Shown: piece by piece, positions 38,506-48,398 of the stretch
Layout: every line of letters begins with the position of its first letter
How positions within the stretch are numbered: position 1 is the stretch's first letter
Source of the DNA: Alphaproteobacteria bacterium
GTDB taxonomy: Bacteria > Pseudomonadota > Alphaproteobacteria > JAVJVX01
DNA length: 64,000 nt
Reading direction: 5' to 3'
Assembly (NCBI GenBank): GCA_040220875.1
Contig: JAVJVX010000005.1
Coordinates: forward strand, 372,001 to 436,000
Notes under the pieces: generated by a model
Told to the model about the DNA's origin: nothing
What the model saw: only the letters and a program-made list of their open reading frames with translations
Databases searched by the model: none
Translations under genes and position numbers: made by a program

Positions 38506-39077
38506 GGATCGCGGCCGGGCAGCATCGCGGCCGCCGCCTGGCGGAGATCGACGGCCGGGACATCCGCCCCACGTCGGATCGGGCCAGGGCGGCGGTTTTC
38601 GATATCCTGGCCCGCGGCAGGCTGGCGGCGACAGGATGGTCGATCGAGGGCGCGGTCGTCCTCGACGCGTTCTGCGGCACCGGCGCGCTCGGCCTCGAGG
38701 CGCTCAGCCAGAGCGCCGGCTTCGCCGTGTTCATGGATACAAGTCCCCACGCGCTCGCCCGCACGCGCGAAAACATCCGCGCCCTCGGCGAAGCCGGGCG
38801 CAGCCTGTCCCTTCAGGCGGACGCCCTCGCCCCGCCCCGACCGGGTCCGTCTCTCCCGGGCCGGGCCGGGCTCGTCTTCCTCGACCCGCCCTATGGCGAA
38901 AACCTTGGTCCCGCAGCGCTGGTCGCGCTCGACCGGGCCGGTTGGGTGGCTCCGGCGGTGGTCGCGGTGTTCGAGATGGGTGCGCGCGACGCGTTTGCCC
39001 CGCCCGAGGGTTTCGAGATCGTCGATACGCGACGCTACGGCGCGGCCCGGATTTGCTTCACCCGGCGGACGGGCTGA
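38502..39077 (+). CDS. rsmD: 16S rRNA (guanine(966)-N(2))-methyltransferase
   Basis: SAM-dependent methylation of G966 in 16S rRNA. The 191-aa protein starts MRIAAGQHRGRRL, has RPTSDRARAAVFDIL, the SAM loop LDAFCGTGALGLEALS (about 54-69) and the catalytic D-P-P-Y at 128-131. The start overlaps the pseudouridine synthase stop as ATGA, giving an RNA-modification pair. The 3' end overlaps the convergent CPBP protease gene by 20 bases. Confidence 0.95.
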   Translation: MRIAAGQHRGRRLAEIDGRDIRPTSDRARAAVFDILARGRLAATGWSIEGAVVLDAFCGTGALGLEALSQSAGFAVFMDTSPHALARTRENIRALGEAGRSLSLQADALAPPRPGPSLPGRAGLVFLDPPYGENLGPAALVALDRAGWVAPAVVAVFEMGARDAFAPPEGFEIVDTRRYGAARICFTRRTG

Positions 39078-39882
39078 GAGCCCCTTCGGTCAGGTCGTAA
39101 AAAACCAGCCCCAGCCCCAGAAGCAGCCCGTTATAGCTGCCATGCAGCAGCATCGACCAGACAAGGCCGTGACGCACCCGCATATAGGCGAGGAACAGCC
39201 CCATCAGAATCTGCGGCGTGACCAGCACCAGCTTGATCGCGGCCGGCACCGCCTGATCCTCGGGGAAGACGAAATTGGCGAGATGCACGAGGCCGAAGAC
39301 CAGTGCCGAGGCATAGACGATCCAGCGGAAATGGCGCGTCCACCAGGCGCCAAGGCGCTCGCGCTGTCCGCGCAGCAGGCCGGCCACCAGAAAACCCAGG
39401 AGAACGGCCAGGATCATCAGAACGGCCATCGCCTCGAGCATGGCCGCGGTGACGAGCCCGCCGGCGAGAGAGATAACGATAAAAATCGGATGAAATCGAG
39501 CGACGTAAAGGCGGAAGACCGTCTCTTCCACGACGGGCACCAGCACCACCGCCAGCGCGAACAGCAGAAGCAGGCTGTCGCCCGCTTCGAACAGCTTTTC
39601 GACGCTGTGCTCGTAGCCGCCAAGCTGCTCGAGGACGCCATAGATGGCCGGTGACAGAAGCAGGATGAGCCCGGCCGCAATCAGCAGGCAGCGCAGCAGG
39701 ATCCGGAAACGCTTGGCCGGCCGCGCCGCATAGCGCACGGGCGTCGGGTGACACAAGAAATGCCAGATATCGCGCGCGGTGGCGCCGAACCGGGCCGGCG
39801 GCGGGGGCGGCGATGCCGGCCACCCCGATGCCCGACCGGCGCCCGGTGGCAGGTCCTCACCTGGCTGCTGGCCGAGGCTCAT
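39058..39882 (-). CDS. CPBP family intramembrane metalloprotease
   Basis: A 274-aa protein with about seven or eight helices and all CPBP (Abi/CAAX-protease-like) motifs: EExxxR in VVEETVFRLY, FxxxH in FGLVH, and HxxxN in HGSYN. These are the metal and catalytic residues of Rce1-type glutamate intramembrane proteases. Substrate unknown. The proline/glycine-rich N-terminal 35 residues are probably unstructured. It follows the MFS gene by three bases and probably shares its transcript. Confidence 0.88.
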   Translation of the reverse strand: MSLGQQPGEDLPPGAGRASGWPASPPPPPARFGATARDIWHFLCHPTPVRYAARPAKRFRILLRCLLIAAGLILLLSPAIYGVLEQLGGYEHSVEKLFEAGDSLLLLFALAVVLVPVVEETVFRLYVARFHPIFIVISLAGGLVTAAMLEAMAVLMILAVLLGFLVAGLLRGQRERLGAWWTRHFRWIVYASALVFGLVHLANFVFPEDQAVPAAIKLVLVTPQILMGLFLAYMRVRHGLVWSMLLHGSYNGLLLGLGLVFYDLTEGALSPSAG

Positions 39883-39885
39883 GCC

Positions 39886-41064
39886 TTACCCCGCCCTCAA
39901 CCGGCGGCTCGCGAGAAACGCCAGCATGAATGCCGGGACCATAATCAGGGCACCGGACAGATAAGGCCCGTCCGGCCCCAGCCCGACGAAGATGAACCCG
40001 GCCCAGGCGGGTCCCAGCACCCGCGCGAGGCTGGAGGCCGATTGCGATATGCCCAGTACGCTGCCCTGCATTTCGGACGGGCTGTTGCGCGAGATGAGCG
40101 CCGAGAGGGCCGGACTGGCGAAGCTGATCCCGGCCGCCATCAGACCCATCGCGGTATAGGCGCCGGCGGGTGTTTCAGTCTGCGTCACCGCGAACAGGCC
40201 GAAGCCGAGCACGAGACTGCCCAGGAGCACGAGATTGGCTTCGCCCATGAGACGCGTCAGCGGCCCGATGGCGCCGCCCTGGATGAGGGCCGCGAGCAAC
40301 CCGGCCACGCCAAAGGCGGTCCCGACCTGACGCGGCCCCCAATCGAGCCGGCGCTCGGCCCAGAGGGCGTAGGTCGATTCCATGCCCGCAAAGACAAAGG
40401 TGAAAATGAAGAACAGCACGATCAAGAGGCCCAGCACGGGCAGGTGCAATGCGCGACCGAGCTCGGCCAGCCGGCCGGCTGGCGTGAGGCCCCGGAAGGC
40501 GGCCGCGCGTTTGTCCGCCGTCCAGGATTCCCTGAGCAGCGTCAGTGTCATCACGACCGCAACACTGGAAAGCCCCGCGGCAACCAGGAAGGGCGTGCGG
40601 AAATCCGCCTCGCTTGCACTGGGGCCGCCCAGAAGCCCGCCGATAATGGGGCCGAAGATAAAGCCGAGGCCGAAGGCGGCGCCGATCAGCCCCATGCCGC
40701 GCGAGCGTTGCTCGGGCCGCGTAACGTCGGCGACATAGGCCATGGCGGCGGCGATGTTGCCGGACATGAAGCCGCTGGCGGCCCTGGCCGCGAACAGCAT
40801 CCAGAGATCGGTCGCAAACGCCATCCAGAGATAGGCCGCCGCCGTGCCGAGGACCGAGGCCGCCAGCACGGGCTTGCGACCGATCCGATCCGACAGGCGC
40901 CCCCAGAACGGGGCGGCGATGAACTGCGCGACCGAGAATGTGGCCATCAAAAGGGTCACGACATCGGGCGCGGCGCCGAAATGTTCGGCGTAATAGGGCG
41001 CCAGCGGGATGATGATGCCAAACCCGAGAAGATCAACGAAAACGATCAGAAGCAAAATAGGCAT
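39886..41064 (-). CDS. MFS transporter, TetA-like
   Basis: A 392-aa, 12-helix drug:H+ antiporter-like protein. It starts MPILLLIVFVDLLGFGIIIPLAPYYAEHFGA and has the motif-A loop GRLSDRIGRKPVL between helices 2 and 3, with VTRPEQRSRGMGLIGAAFGLGFIFGPIIGGLLGG further on, all typical of the TetA/TCR12 family. Many such proteins are general or metabolite exporters, so resistance should not be assumed. It is 101 bases downstream of mutL on the same strand. Confidence 0.9.
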   Translation of the reverse strand: MPILLLIVFVDLLGFGIIIPLAPYYAEHFGAAPDVVTLLMATFSVAQFIAAPFWGRLSDRIGRKPVLAASVLGTAAAYLWMAFATDLWMLFAARAASGFMSGNIAAAMAYVADVTRPEQRSRGMGLIGAAFGLGFIFGPIIGGLLGGPSASEADFRTPFLVAAGLSSVAVVMTLTLLRESWTADKRAAAFRGLTPAGRLAELGRALHLPVLGLLIVLFFIFTFVFAGMESTYALWAERRLDWGPRQVGTAFGVAGLLAALIQGGAIGPLTRLMGEANLVLLGSLVLGFGLFAVTQTETPAGAYTAMGLMAAGISFASPALSALISRNSPSEMQGSVLGISQSASSLARVLGPAWAGFIFVGLGPDGPYLSGALIMVPAFMLAFLASRRLRAG

Positions 41065-41165
41065 GAATTAGGACTGGAAAAATGCCCGAGACAGGATTGG
41101 CAGTGTTGCGGTAACGGGGAGCGGCGCGCCCGTGCGGGTGACCGGTGCCTGGACCATACGCAAGA

Positions 41166-43046
41166 TCAGCGCCGACCGAAAAGCTTTTCGATATCCTTGA
41201 GTTTGAGCTCGATGAAGGTGGGCCGGCCGTGGTTGCACTGGCCGGAATGGGGCGTCGCTTCCATTTCGCGCAGAAGCGCGTTCATTTCCGCCAGGCTGAG
41301 GCGGCGGCCGGCGCGCACGCTGCCGTGACAGGCGAGGGTGCCGCAGACATCCTGTAACTTTTCCTTGAGCGACAGCATCTCACCCAGCCCGCGCAACTCA
41401 TCGGCCAGATCCCGGACGAGGCCCTGAATATCTGCCTCACCGAGCAGCGCCGGCATTTCCCGCACGACGACAGCGCCAGCGCCAAAGGCCTCGATCGCGA
41501 GCCCGAGCTCGCCCAATTCGTCCGCCCGGGCGACGAGACGGGCACAATCCTCCTCGTCCATCTCGATAATCTCGGGCAACAGCAATCCCTGACGCGGCAC
41601 GCCTCCCGCGGCGAGGTGGCGTTTCATGCGCTCATAAACGAGGCGTTCGTGTGCCGCATGCTGATCGACGATCACGAGACCGTCACGCGTCTGGGCGACG
41701 ACATAGGTCTCGTGCACCTGCCCGCGCGCCGCGCCAAGCGGGTAGTCGGTCGCTGGCGGGGTATCGACAGACCCGTCATGCCCGAGCCCGGCGCGGGAAT
41801 CGGCCTGAGGCGCCAGCGCGATCGCATCGCCCAATGTTGCCGTAGTACCGCCAGCTCCCGGGCTGGCGGGACCGGTTCCTGGATCCCGGCCGTACGCCGC
41901 CCCGGGCCCTTCGGCCAGGCCGGGTCGCGACGACGAGGCAGGCGCTGGCCCTTCGCGGTAAAAAGCGCCGAGCGCCGCCTCGGCCGCCGTCGTCGATGTC
42001 CGGTGGCCGGCCGCGGCCAGCGCCTGGCGGAGAGCGCCGACGATCAGGCTGCGCACGAGTGCGTTGTCGCGAAACCGCACCTCGGCCTTGGCCGGATGCA
42101 CGTTGACATCCACCTGATCCGCCGGCAGGTCGAGAAAGAGGGCCACCAGGGGGTGACGGTTGCGCGCGAGAAAATCCTGGTACGCGCCGCGCACGGCACC
42201 AAAAAGCAATTTGTCGCGCACTGGCCTGCCGTTCACGAAGAGATACTGCCGATCGGCCAGCGCGCGGTTCAGCGTGGGCAGGCCGGCGAAGCCGGACAGG
42301 CGTACGGGTCCCCGCGACGCCTCGATGGCGAGCGCGTTCTCGCCGAACTCGCGACCCATAATTTCCGCCAGGCGCGTCCGTCGGCTTTCGAGAAGATCGC
42401 CGGTGCCCGCGTTGTATTGCCGGGGCAACTTGTCATCGAGACGCAGCGAAAAGCCGATTTCGGGATGCGCCATGGCAAGCCGCTGAACGACATCGACCGC
42501 ATTTGCCTGTTCCGCCCTTTCGCTCTTGAGAAATTTGAGCCGCGCCGGCGTCGCGAAAAAAAGGTCGCGCACCTCGATCCGCGTGCCCGCGACAAGACGG
42601 GCCGGGCGCTGATCGCCGATCCGCCCGCCCTCCACCGAAACCTGCCACGCGCCGTCTCCGCCCGTGCCCCCGCGGGTCCGGCTGGTCAGGGTGACCCGGG
42701 CCACGGCGGCTATCGAGGGCAGCGCCTCGCCACGAAAGCCGAAGCTCGAAATATCGAAGAGATCGTCGTTCTCCAGCTTGGAGGTGCAATGGCGCTCGAG
42801 CGCGAGACACATGTCCTCGGCCGTCATGCCGGCGCCGTCATCGGTGACCGCGATCAGGCTGCAGCCGCCATTGCGGATCGCAATATCCACCTTTCGCGCC
42901 CCCGCATCGATCGCGTTCTCCACCAACTCCTTGATGACGGAGCCGGGGCGCTCGATCACTTCGCCGGCGGCGATGCGGTTGATCGTCGCCTCCGACAGGC
43001 GGCGGATACGGGCTCGCGCGGGGCTGGCGGACGCGGGATCGGTCAT
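41166..43046 (-). CDS. mutL: DNA mismatch repair protein MutL
   Basis: Links MutS mismatch recognition to strand removal. The 626-aa protein has the N-terminal GHKL ATPase ([57 protein letters not shown]) and a C-terminal dimerisation domain. The endonuclease motif [12 protein letters not shown] (DQHA-X2-E-X4-E) and the final GQCNHGRPT are present, so it is a nicking MutL, as in bacteria lacking MutH. The linker (about 365-440) is Pro/Gly-rich. The start overlaps the pgi stop as ATGA. Confidence 0.97.
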   Translation of the reverse strand: MTDPASASPARARIRRLSEATINRIAAGEVIERPGSVIKELVENAIDAGARKVDIAIRNGGCSLIAVTDDGAGMTAEDMCLALERHCTSKLENDDLFDISSFGFRGEALPSIAAVARVTLTSRTRGGTGGDGAWQVSVEGGRIGDQRPARLVAGTRIEVRDLFFATPARLKFLKSERAEQANAVDVVQRLAMAHPEIGFSLRLDDKLPRQYNAGTGDLLESRRTRLAEIMGREFGENALAIEASRGPVRLSGFAGLPTLNRALADRQYLFVNGRPVRDKLLFGAVRGAYQDFLARNRHPLVALFLDLPADQVDVNVHPAKAEVRFRDNALVRSLIVGALRQALAAAGHRTSTTAAEAALGAFYREGPAPASSSRPGLAEGPGAAYGRDPGTGPASPGAGGTTATLGDAIALAPQADSRAGLGHDGSVDTPPATDYPLGAARGQVHETYVVAQTRDGLVIVDQHAAHERLVYERMKRHLAAGGVPRQGLLLPEIIEMDEEDCARLVARADELGELGLAIEAFGAGAVVVREMPALLGEADIQGLVRDLADELRGLGEMLSLKEKLQDVCGTLACHGSVRAGRRLSLAEMNALLREMEATPHSGQCNHGRPTFIELKLKDIEKLFGRR

Positions 43047-44362
43047 CGTCGAGCCTGCTCGCGCAGATATTCGCGGGCCAGCACCTTGCCCTCCTCGACC
43101 GCCGGCTGATCGAACGGGTCGACCCCGAGTAGCTCGGCCGCAAAAACCGTCTCAAGCATGAAATGCATGAGCAGCCCGCCGAGGGTCCGGGCCGACAGCG
43201 CGTCTATCTCGAACACGCGGACCGGGTGGCCGCGCTTGATAAGGGTTTCGGCCGTGGCGCGCTGCTCGGCCGCCATCAGATCGCCCATGGTCCGGCCGCC
43301 AAGATACGCCAGATCCGAATCCGCCTCCGCCCAGTCGGGTCCGATGCGACGGCCGGTCCCGCCCATCGCGGCCTGGATCATCGTCACCACCTTGTCGGCC
43401 GGCCCGTCGAGATAAAGCTGCAACTGGCTGTGCTGGTCCACCGCGCCCCGGGCCGCGATGGGAGTGAGCCCCTTGCCGTTCTTGCCCAGACTTTCCGCCC
43501 AGAGCTGGCGGAACCAGAGGGCGAAGGGAAACAGCACGTCGATATACGGCATCAGGACCGACTGGCTGCGCCTGCGCCCTTCCGCCAGCCCCACCAGAAG
43601 CGCCGCGCCGGCGGCGGGCGGCGCATCCAGCGCGGACGCGGCCGAGAGAGTTTCGTCGAGAACGAGCGCGGCCCCCTCGCGCAGCGCCCGCCCGTCCACA
43701 CCATGGATGAAGGCGGGCAGGAGCCCCACCAGGGAGAGGATGGAAAACCGCCCACCCACCGCAGGGTCGTGATCCAGGACGGGGAAGCCGAGCCGTGCGG
43801 CCGCGCGGCGAAGTGGCGAGGCGTCCGGCACCGTGATGGCCACGAAGTGATCCGCCGCCTCTCTCCCGGTTGCCGCTTGCCGCCAGTGATCGAAGACAAT
43901 TGCGAACTGGCACAGCGTTTCCGCCGTGGAGCCCGATTTGGAAACGACGAGATAGCCTGTTCTCGCCGGGTCGATCCGGGCGAGGACCGTCTCGATGCCG
44001 TCCGGATCGATGTTGTCGAGGAAATGCAGTCGCGGCCCGCCGGCACCCGGCAGCGCGCAGAGCGTCCGGGCGCCGAGGCTGGAGCCGCCGGTCCCCAGCA
44101 CCACCACATCCGCCATATCGCGCCGAAACCGGTCGGCCAGGGAACGAAGGGCCGCCAGATCGTCGCTTCGCGTGGGCAGGCGCAGCATGGGGAGTCTGTT
44201 GCGGTCATGCTCGTCCTGAAGGCGGGCTAGCCGAGCCGAGAGGCGCGCCTCATAGCGGACGAGATCGGACCTCGCGAGACCCCCTGCCCCGAGCCGCTCC
44301 GAAAGGCATCCCTCCACGCGCATGAGATAGGGCAGGCTGTCGAAACCGGACTCGGACGTCAT
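43043..44362 (-). CDS. pgi: Glucose-6-phosphate isomerase
   Basis: Interconverts glucose 6-phosphate and fructose 6-phosphate. At 439 aa it is of the short form, about 110 residues less than the E. coli enzyme. Active-site parts are all present: [27 protein letters not shown] for the phosphate, the Glu in [11 protein letters not shown], the His in [14 protein letters not shown] and the Lys in DQPAVEEGK near the C-terminus. The stop overlaps the mutL start by four bases, an unusual partner for a glycolytic gene. Confidence 0.95.
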   Translation of the reverse strand: MTSESGFDSLPYLMRVEGCLSERLGAGGLARSDLVRYEARLSARLARLQDEHDRNRLPMLRLPTRSDDLAALRSLADRFRRDMADVVVLGTGGSSLGARTLCALPGAGGPRLHFLDNIDPDGIETVLARIDPARTGYLVVSKSGSTAETLCQFAIVFDHWRQAATGREAADHFVAITVPDASPLRRAAARLGFPVLDHDPAVGGRFSILSLVGLLPAFIHGVDGRALREGAALVLDETLSAASALDAPPAAGAALLVGLAEGRRRSQSVLMPYIDVLFPFALWFRQLWAESLGKNGKGLTPIAARGAVDQHSQLQLYLDGPADKVVTMIQAAMGGTGRRIGPDWAEADSDLAYLGGRTMGDLMAAEQRATAETLIKRGHPVRVFEIDALSARTLGGLLMHFMLETVFAAELLGVDPFDQPAVEEGKVLAREYLREQARR

Positions 44363-44454
44363 GGCAGATGGCTTTCAGGTCAGCGCGCCGCAGGGGCGGA
44401 GGCCCAACTTAGCAGAGCCGGGACGGCCGATCACCCGTTCCGGGAGCGCGCGTT

Positions 44455-45795
44455 TCACTCCGGCGCGGAAGGCAGGGCCAGCGATTGCGCATCGTCGAGG
44501 TTTTCGGGCTCGCCGGCCACCACGAAGGTGAGCGCGCCGGGGGCCAGGAGACGCTTCGCGACGCGCTGAAGATCGGCCAGGCTAACGCCCTCGATCAGGG
44601 CGTTGCGCCGGTCCATGTAATCGATGCCAAGGTCATTGCGCTGCATCATCAGCACCATGTCGGCAATCTTGCCCGTGCTGGTCAGTCTGAGCGGAAAGGA
44701 GCCGGTCAGGTAGGTGATGGCATCCGCACGCTCGCTCTCCGTCACACCGCCGGACTGCAACTTCTCCCACTCCTCGCGGATGATGGCGATGGTCTCGGCC
44801 ACCCGCGCGTTTTCCGTCGCCACATTGCCAATCATCAGCGGCGCCTGGTCGAGCGGCACGAGATAGGTGCTGATCCCGTAGGCGAGGCCGCGCTTCTCCC
44901 GCACCTCCTCCATAAGACGGGCTGCGAACCCGCCCCCGCCCAGGATATAATTGAGTACATAGGCGGCGTAGAAATCCGGGTCATCGCGCGCGATCCCGCG
45001 ATGGCCGAAAATCACGACGCTTTGCGGCCGGTCGCGCCGCACGACCAGCGCCCCGCCGTCTTCCGATATGCTGGCCCGCGGGACGTCGCCCGCCGCCGGT
45101 CTCTCGCGCAACGCCCCGAACGTCTCATCGAGCAGTCCGCCCAGTTCGGCCGGCGTGATGTCGCCCGCCACGGCAATCATCAAATTCTCGCGCGCGAAAC
45201 GGTCTTTGACGAGGGCGCGCAGGTCCTCGACCGTGATGTCCGAGATGGTCTCGGGCGTCCCTTCCGCCGGCCGGCTGTACGGATGATCACCCAGCATCGC
45301 GCGGTACCAGCCCCGGCTTGCGATAACATCGGGATCCTGGGCACGCTGGCGAAGCCGGGCGATGATTTCGGCGCGCTTGCGTTCCACCACATCTGATTCG
45401 AAGCGCGGGTCCGTCAGGGCGAGGCGCAGCAGGTCGAAGGCGGCGGCCCGATTGGCCGAAAGGGTGCGCAACTCGCCCGTGACCTCGTCGGGCCCGGCCG
45501 AAAAGCCGAGATCGACGGCGAGCTCCTCGAGCCGCGCCTGAAAGGCCTGGGAATCGAGCGGCCCGGCGCCCTCGTCGAGCAGAACCGTGGCGAAAGAGGC
45601 GAGCCCGCCCTTGTCCGCCGGATCGAGTGCCGCCCCCCCTTTGAAGGCAAAGCGGAGAGATATGACAGGCAGGCTGTGATCCTCGACCAGCCAGGCCTCG
45701 ATCCCGCCCGGGCTGACCACACGCTCGACCGGAACGGCGGCCGCGGCCGGCCAGGCCAGCAACAGCGCAACGAGGACAGGGACAAGGCGCTTCAT
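44455..45795 (-). CDS. M16 family peptidase, non-catalytic partner, secreted
   Basis: A 446-aa M16-family protein with a signal peptide (KRLVPVLVALLLAWPAAAA). The N-terminal domain lacks the HxxEH zinc motif: the equivalent stretch reads GGLASFATVLLDEG. The C-terminal domain keeps EEVREKRGLAYGISTYL. This is the pattern of the inactive subunit of heterodimeric M16B proteases. It lies 16 bases behind the active M16 gene, so the two probably form one periplasmic protease. ATG 45795 is chosen by the signal peptide. Confidence 0.92.
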   Translation of the reverse strand: MKRLVPVLVALLLAWPAAAAVPVERVVSPGGIEAWLVEDHSLPVISLRFAFKGGAALDPADKGGLASFATVLLDEGAGPLDSQAFQARLEELAVDLGFSAGPDEVTGELRTLSANRAAAFDLLRLALTDPRFESDVVERKRAEIIARLRQRAQDPDVIASRGWYRAMLGDHPYSRPAEGTPETISDITVEDLRALVKDRFARENLMIAVAGDITPAELGGLLDETFGALRERPAAGDVPRASISEDGGALVVRRDRPQSVVIFGHRGIARDDPDFYAAYVLNYILGGGGFAARLMEEVREKRGLAYGISTYLVPLDQAPLMIGNVATENARVAETIAIIREEWEKLQSGGVTESERADAITYLTGSFPLRLTSTGKIADMVLMMQRNDLGIDYMDRRNALIEGVSLADLQRVAKRLLAPGALTFVVAGEPENLDDAQSLALPSAPE

Positions 45796-45811
45796 CCGGG
45801 TTTTCCTCCGG

Positions 45812-47311
45812 TCACGGCAGTGCCGGGGCCGGGGCCGGGGCATCGGCGGTCGCGACCGGCACCAGATACCCCGTCACCGAGGCGAACGGCACGAGAATGC
45901 GCTTCGCCACACGCTGCACGTCTGCCGGCGTGACCGCCGAAATCCCCGCAACCCAGCCGGAGACGTCGTCCATCGTGCCACCCGTCGAGAGCGTGACGCC
46001 GAAGACGCGGGCCAGCGCAAACAGGCTGTCCTGGGCGTAGATGGCAGAGGCCTGCATCTGGCCGACGGCCCGGGCCACCTCGGTTTCGCTGACGCCATCG
46101 CTCTTGATGTCGTCCAGAATTCCGGCCATCCCCGATTCGAGCGCCGCCAGCTCGACCCCGGGCCGCGGCGAAAGGGAAAGCCAGAACGTGCCCAGATCGC
46201 GCGCTTCGCCGTCGTAATAAGCGCTCGCGCCGGCGGCGAGGCCGGCATCGATCGCCAGTTCGGTATAGAGCCGGCTGGTCGGGCCGCCGCCCAGAATATG
46301 GGCCAGCACTTCGGCCGCGAAAGCATCGTTGCCGGCATCGGGCACGCGATCAGCCGAACGATAGGACGGAGCCAGATAGGCGCGATTGAGCCGGGGCAGG
46401 CTGACCTCGGCGCTTTCGATCGTGACCTCGCGGATCGCATCGCCCGCGGGTTCCCGAGGCCGTTCGCGCGCCGGCAGGTCAGAGGGGGCATGACCGCCGT
46501 AATACTTACGTGCAAGCGGCAGAACCTCCTCCAACGTCACATCGCCCGCGACGACGAGAATGGCGTTGTTGGGGGCGTAATATCGGCGGTAGAAGGCGAG
46601 CGCGTCTTCTTGCGTCAGCGCCGCCACCTCGGGCGCCCAACCGATGATGGGCCCGCCATAGGGATGATTGACGAACAGCGCCGCCATCATCTGTTCGCGC
46701 AGCCGGCTGGCGGGCTCGTTGTCGATCCGTTGGCGCCTCTCCTCCAGGATCACGTCCCGCTCGGTCATGACTGTTTCGGCGTCGAGACGCAGATTGCGCA
46801 TCCGGTCGGCCTCCAACTCCATCACCCGTGCAAGCCGGTCGCGCGCGACGCTCTGGAAATAGGCGGTGTAGTCCTGGCTGGTGAAGGCATTATCCCGCCC
46901 GCCGAGACGGGCCACGATGCGCGAGAATTCGCCCGGCGCGATTTTTTCAGTCCCCTTGAACATGAGATGTTCGAAGAAATGGGCGATCCCCGATTGCCCC
47001 GGCGCCTCGTCGGCCGAGCCCACCTGGTACCAGACCATGTGCGTGACGACGGGCGAGCGATGGTTCGGAATTACGACGATGCGAAGCCCGTTCTCGAGCA
47101 CCGCGCTCTCCGCGCCGAAATCGATTTTGGAGATGTCGAGCCGGGCCGGCACGGCCGCGGTCGCCGGCGAGGCGCCCATGGCCGGCGGCGCGCCGTCTGT
47201 CGCGAATGCGGGGGCGACCGGGAGGGTTGCGGCGGCGAGCAGGCCGCCGACAAGGGGGCTCAGCCAGGGCCTGGGACGGTGCGGTCGTGCTCGGCGGGCC
47301 GGTCGGCGCAT
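45812..47311 (-). CDS. M16 family zinc peptidase, catalytic subunit, secreted
   Basis: A 499-aa zinc protease with an N-terminal export signal (LSPLVGGLLAAATLPVAPAFA) preceded by an Arg-rich stretch. The inverted zinc motif is H111-F-F-E114-H115 (SGIAHFFEHLMFKGT), and the third ligand lies in the MTERDVILEERRQR segment. The C-terminal half has the ILGGGPTSRLYTEL stretch. Paired with the downstream non-catalytic M16 gene in one operon. Probable job: degrading peptides in the periplasm. Confidence 0.93.
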   Translation of the reverse strand: MRRPARRARPHRPRPWLSPLVGGLLAAATLPVAPAFATDGAPPAMGASPATAAVPARLDISKIDFGAESAVLENGLRIVVIPNHRSPVVTHMVWYQVGSADEAPGQSGIAHFFEHLMFKGTEKIAPGEFSRIVARLGGRDNAFTSQDYTAYFQSVARDRLARVMELEADRMRNLRLDAETVMTERDVILEERRQRIDNEPASRLREQMMAALFVNHPYGGPIIGWAPEVAALTQEDALAFYRRYYAPNNAILVVAGDVTLEEVLPLARKYYGGHAPSDLPARERPREPAGDAIREVTIESAEVSLPRLNRAYLAPSYRSADRVPDAGNDAFAAEVLAHILGGGPTSRLYTELAIDAGLAAGASAYYDGEARDLGTFWLSLSPRPGVELAALESGMAGILDDIKSDGVSETEVARAVGQMQASAIYAQDSLFALARVFGVTLSTGGTMDDVSGWVAGISAVTPADVQRVAKRILVPFASVTGYLVPVATADAPAPAPALP

Positions 47312-47346
47312 TCGATACTTTCCGTAAGCGCTTGTGGTCGAGCGCT

Positions 47347-48270
47347 CTAATTTCCCCCGGCTTCCGCGGCCGACGCGGCCGCGCGGGCAAGCAGCGCCCG
47401 TTCGCCGGCCGATTGCCCGCCCGTCGCCGCAGGTACCGGGATGGGGGGATTTTGCGCGGGGCCAGGCTGATAGGCCTGGGGCGCCGGGTAGGCCGGATAC
47501 GCTTGGGGTGCCGGGTAGGCCTGGGGCGCCGGATATGCCTGGGGCGGCGCAGGATAGGGCTGGGGCGCACCATAGCCGTAGCCGGCCCCATAGCCCGAGG
47601 ATGGCATCGCGCCGTAGCCGGAAGACGGGGTCACGCCGCCATACCCGCTTCCGGGCGTGTCGTATGATGACGAGGGCAGAACCGGTGCGGGGGGCTGGTA
47701 CTGATAGGGCTGGGTATAATACTGCGTGTAGGGGTTCTGGTACGGCTGAGCCTGATAGTCCGGATAGCCCTGATTGTCCGGGGCCGGCGCCTGGGCGATC
47801 TCCGTGCCCGGATGGGCCGGCGCCTCACCGATCTCACCGGGCTGGCCCGGCGCGGCCTGTGCGCCGTCCGTCGCCTGCCGCGCGACCCGGTCCGAGCGGA
47901 TCTGGCCTTCCGGAGCGATATAGCCGGCCTGGGCCTTGATCTGGGCCAGGCGTTCGGCCGGACTGCCCGAGCCCTGCAGCGAGCCGCTTCTGAGCGCCCG
48001 TTCGTCACGCGCCAATCGGTCCGATTCAGTGACATCCGTTGGCGGGCGCATCTCGAAATCTGGCGGAATAGCGAGCGGGGGCACCTCGACGACCTGCGAT
48101 TCATCGGGTCCGGAGCGCTTTTCACCCAGGACAACGCGACGCAATTCGCCGCACCCGCCGAGCACCAGGGCGGCCGCTACCAGCACCGGAAAGAATTGGC
48201 GGCTTGAGCGCCGGCCGGCGGGCGTCGCGGCGATGGTATCCGTCTCGCGGAAAACTCGCTTGGTCGTCAT
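47347..48270 (-). CDS. DUF3035-type lipoprotein with Tyr/Pro-rich tail
   Basis: A 307-aa lipoprotein. The signal ends in LVLGGC with the lipidated cysteine C40. The segment ESQVVEVPPLAIPPDFEMRPP is the DUF3035 signature; a member in Caulobacter has been reported as BamF, an accessory of outer-membrane protein assembly. After residue 160 it becomes very rich in Tyr, Pro, Gln and Ala, with repeats such as YPAPQA and SSGYGA. This tail is much longer than in typical members. It lies 35 bases upstream of the active M16 gene and 128 downstream of lspA. Confidence 0.8.
   Translation of the reverse strand: MTTKRVFRETDTIAATPAGRRSSRQFFPVLVAAALVLGGCGELRRVVLGEKRSGPDESQVVEVPPLAIPPDFEMRPPTDVTESDRLARDERALRSGSLQGSGSPAERLAQIKAQAGYIAPEGQIRSDRVARQATDGAQAAPGQPGEIGEAPAHPGTEIAQAPAPDNQGYPDYQAQPYQNPYTQYYTQPYQYQPPAPVLPSSSYDTPGSGYGGVTPSSGYGAMPSSGYGAGYGYGAPQPYPAPPQAYPAPQAYPAPQAYPAYPAPQAYQPGPAQNPPIPVPAATGGQSAGERALLARAAASAAEAGGN
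47455..47580 (-). repeat. Imperfect tandem repeat coding for YPAPQA-type units
   Basis: On the plus strand the unit GGCCTGGGGCGCCGG with variants recurs four to five times, mostly in 18- and 27-base steps, inside the DUF3035 lipoprotein gene. It codes for repeated YPAPQA units. The repetition keeps the frame, so changes in copy number would alter tail length without breaking the gene. Confidence 0.7.
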
Positions 48271-48398
48271 CGGTCTTTCCCTCTTCTCGCCCGTTTTTCC
48301 ACTCGCCCAAGGACCTTTCGCCAGCCCTTCGCCCATCATCCCTGTCGCCGGGCGGCCCCATCGTAGGCTGAAACCCGCCCCCGCGCGAGGGACTCCCC

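Noticed and set aside
39748-41328. 526-codon plus-strand frame opposite the MFS transporter
   Set aside because: Antisense to a transporter with a clean motif-A loop and 12 helices. The translated product is low-complexity and charged, with no recognisable fold.
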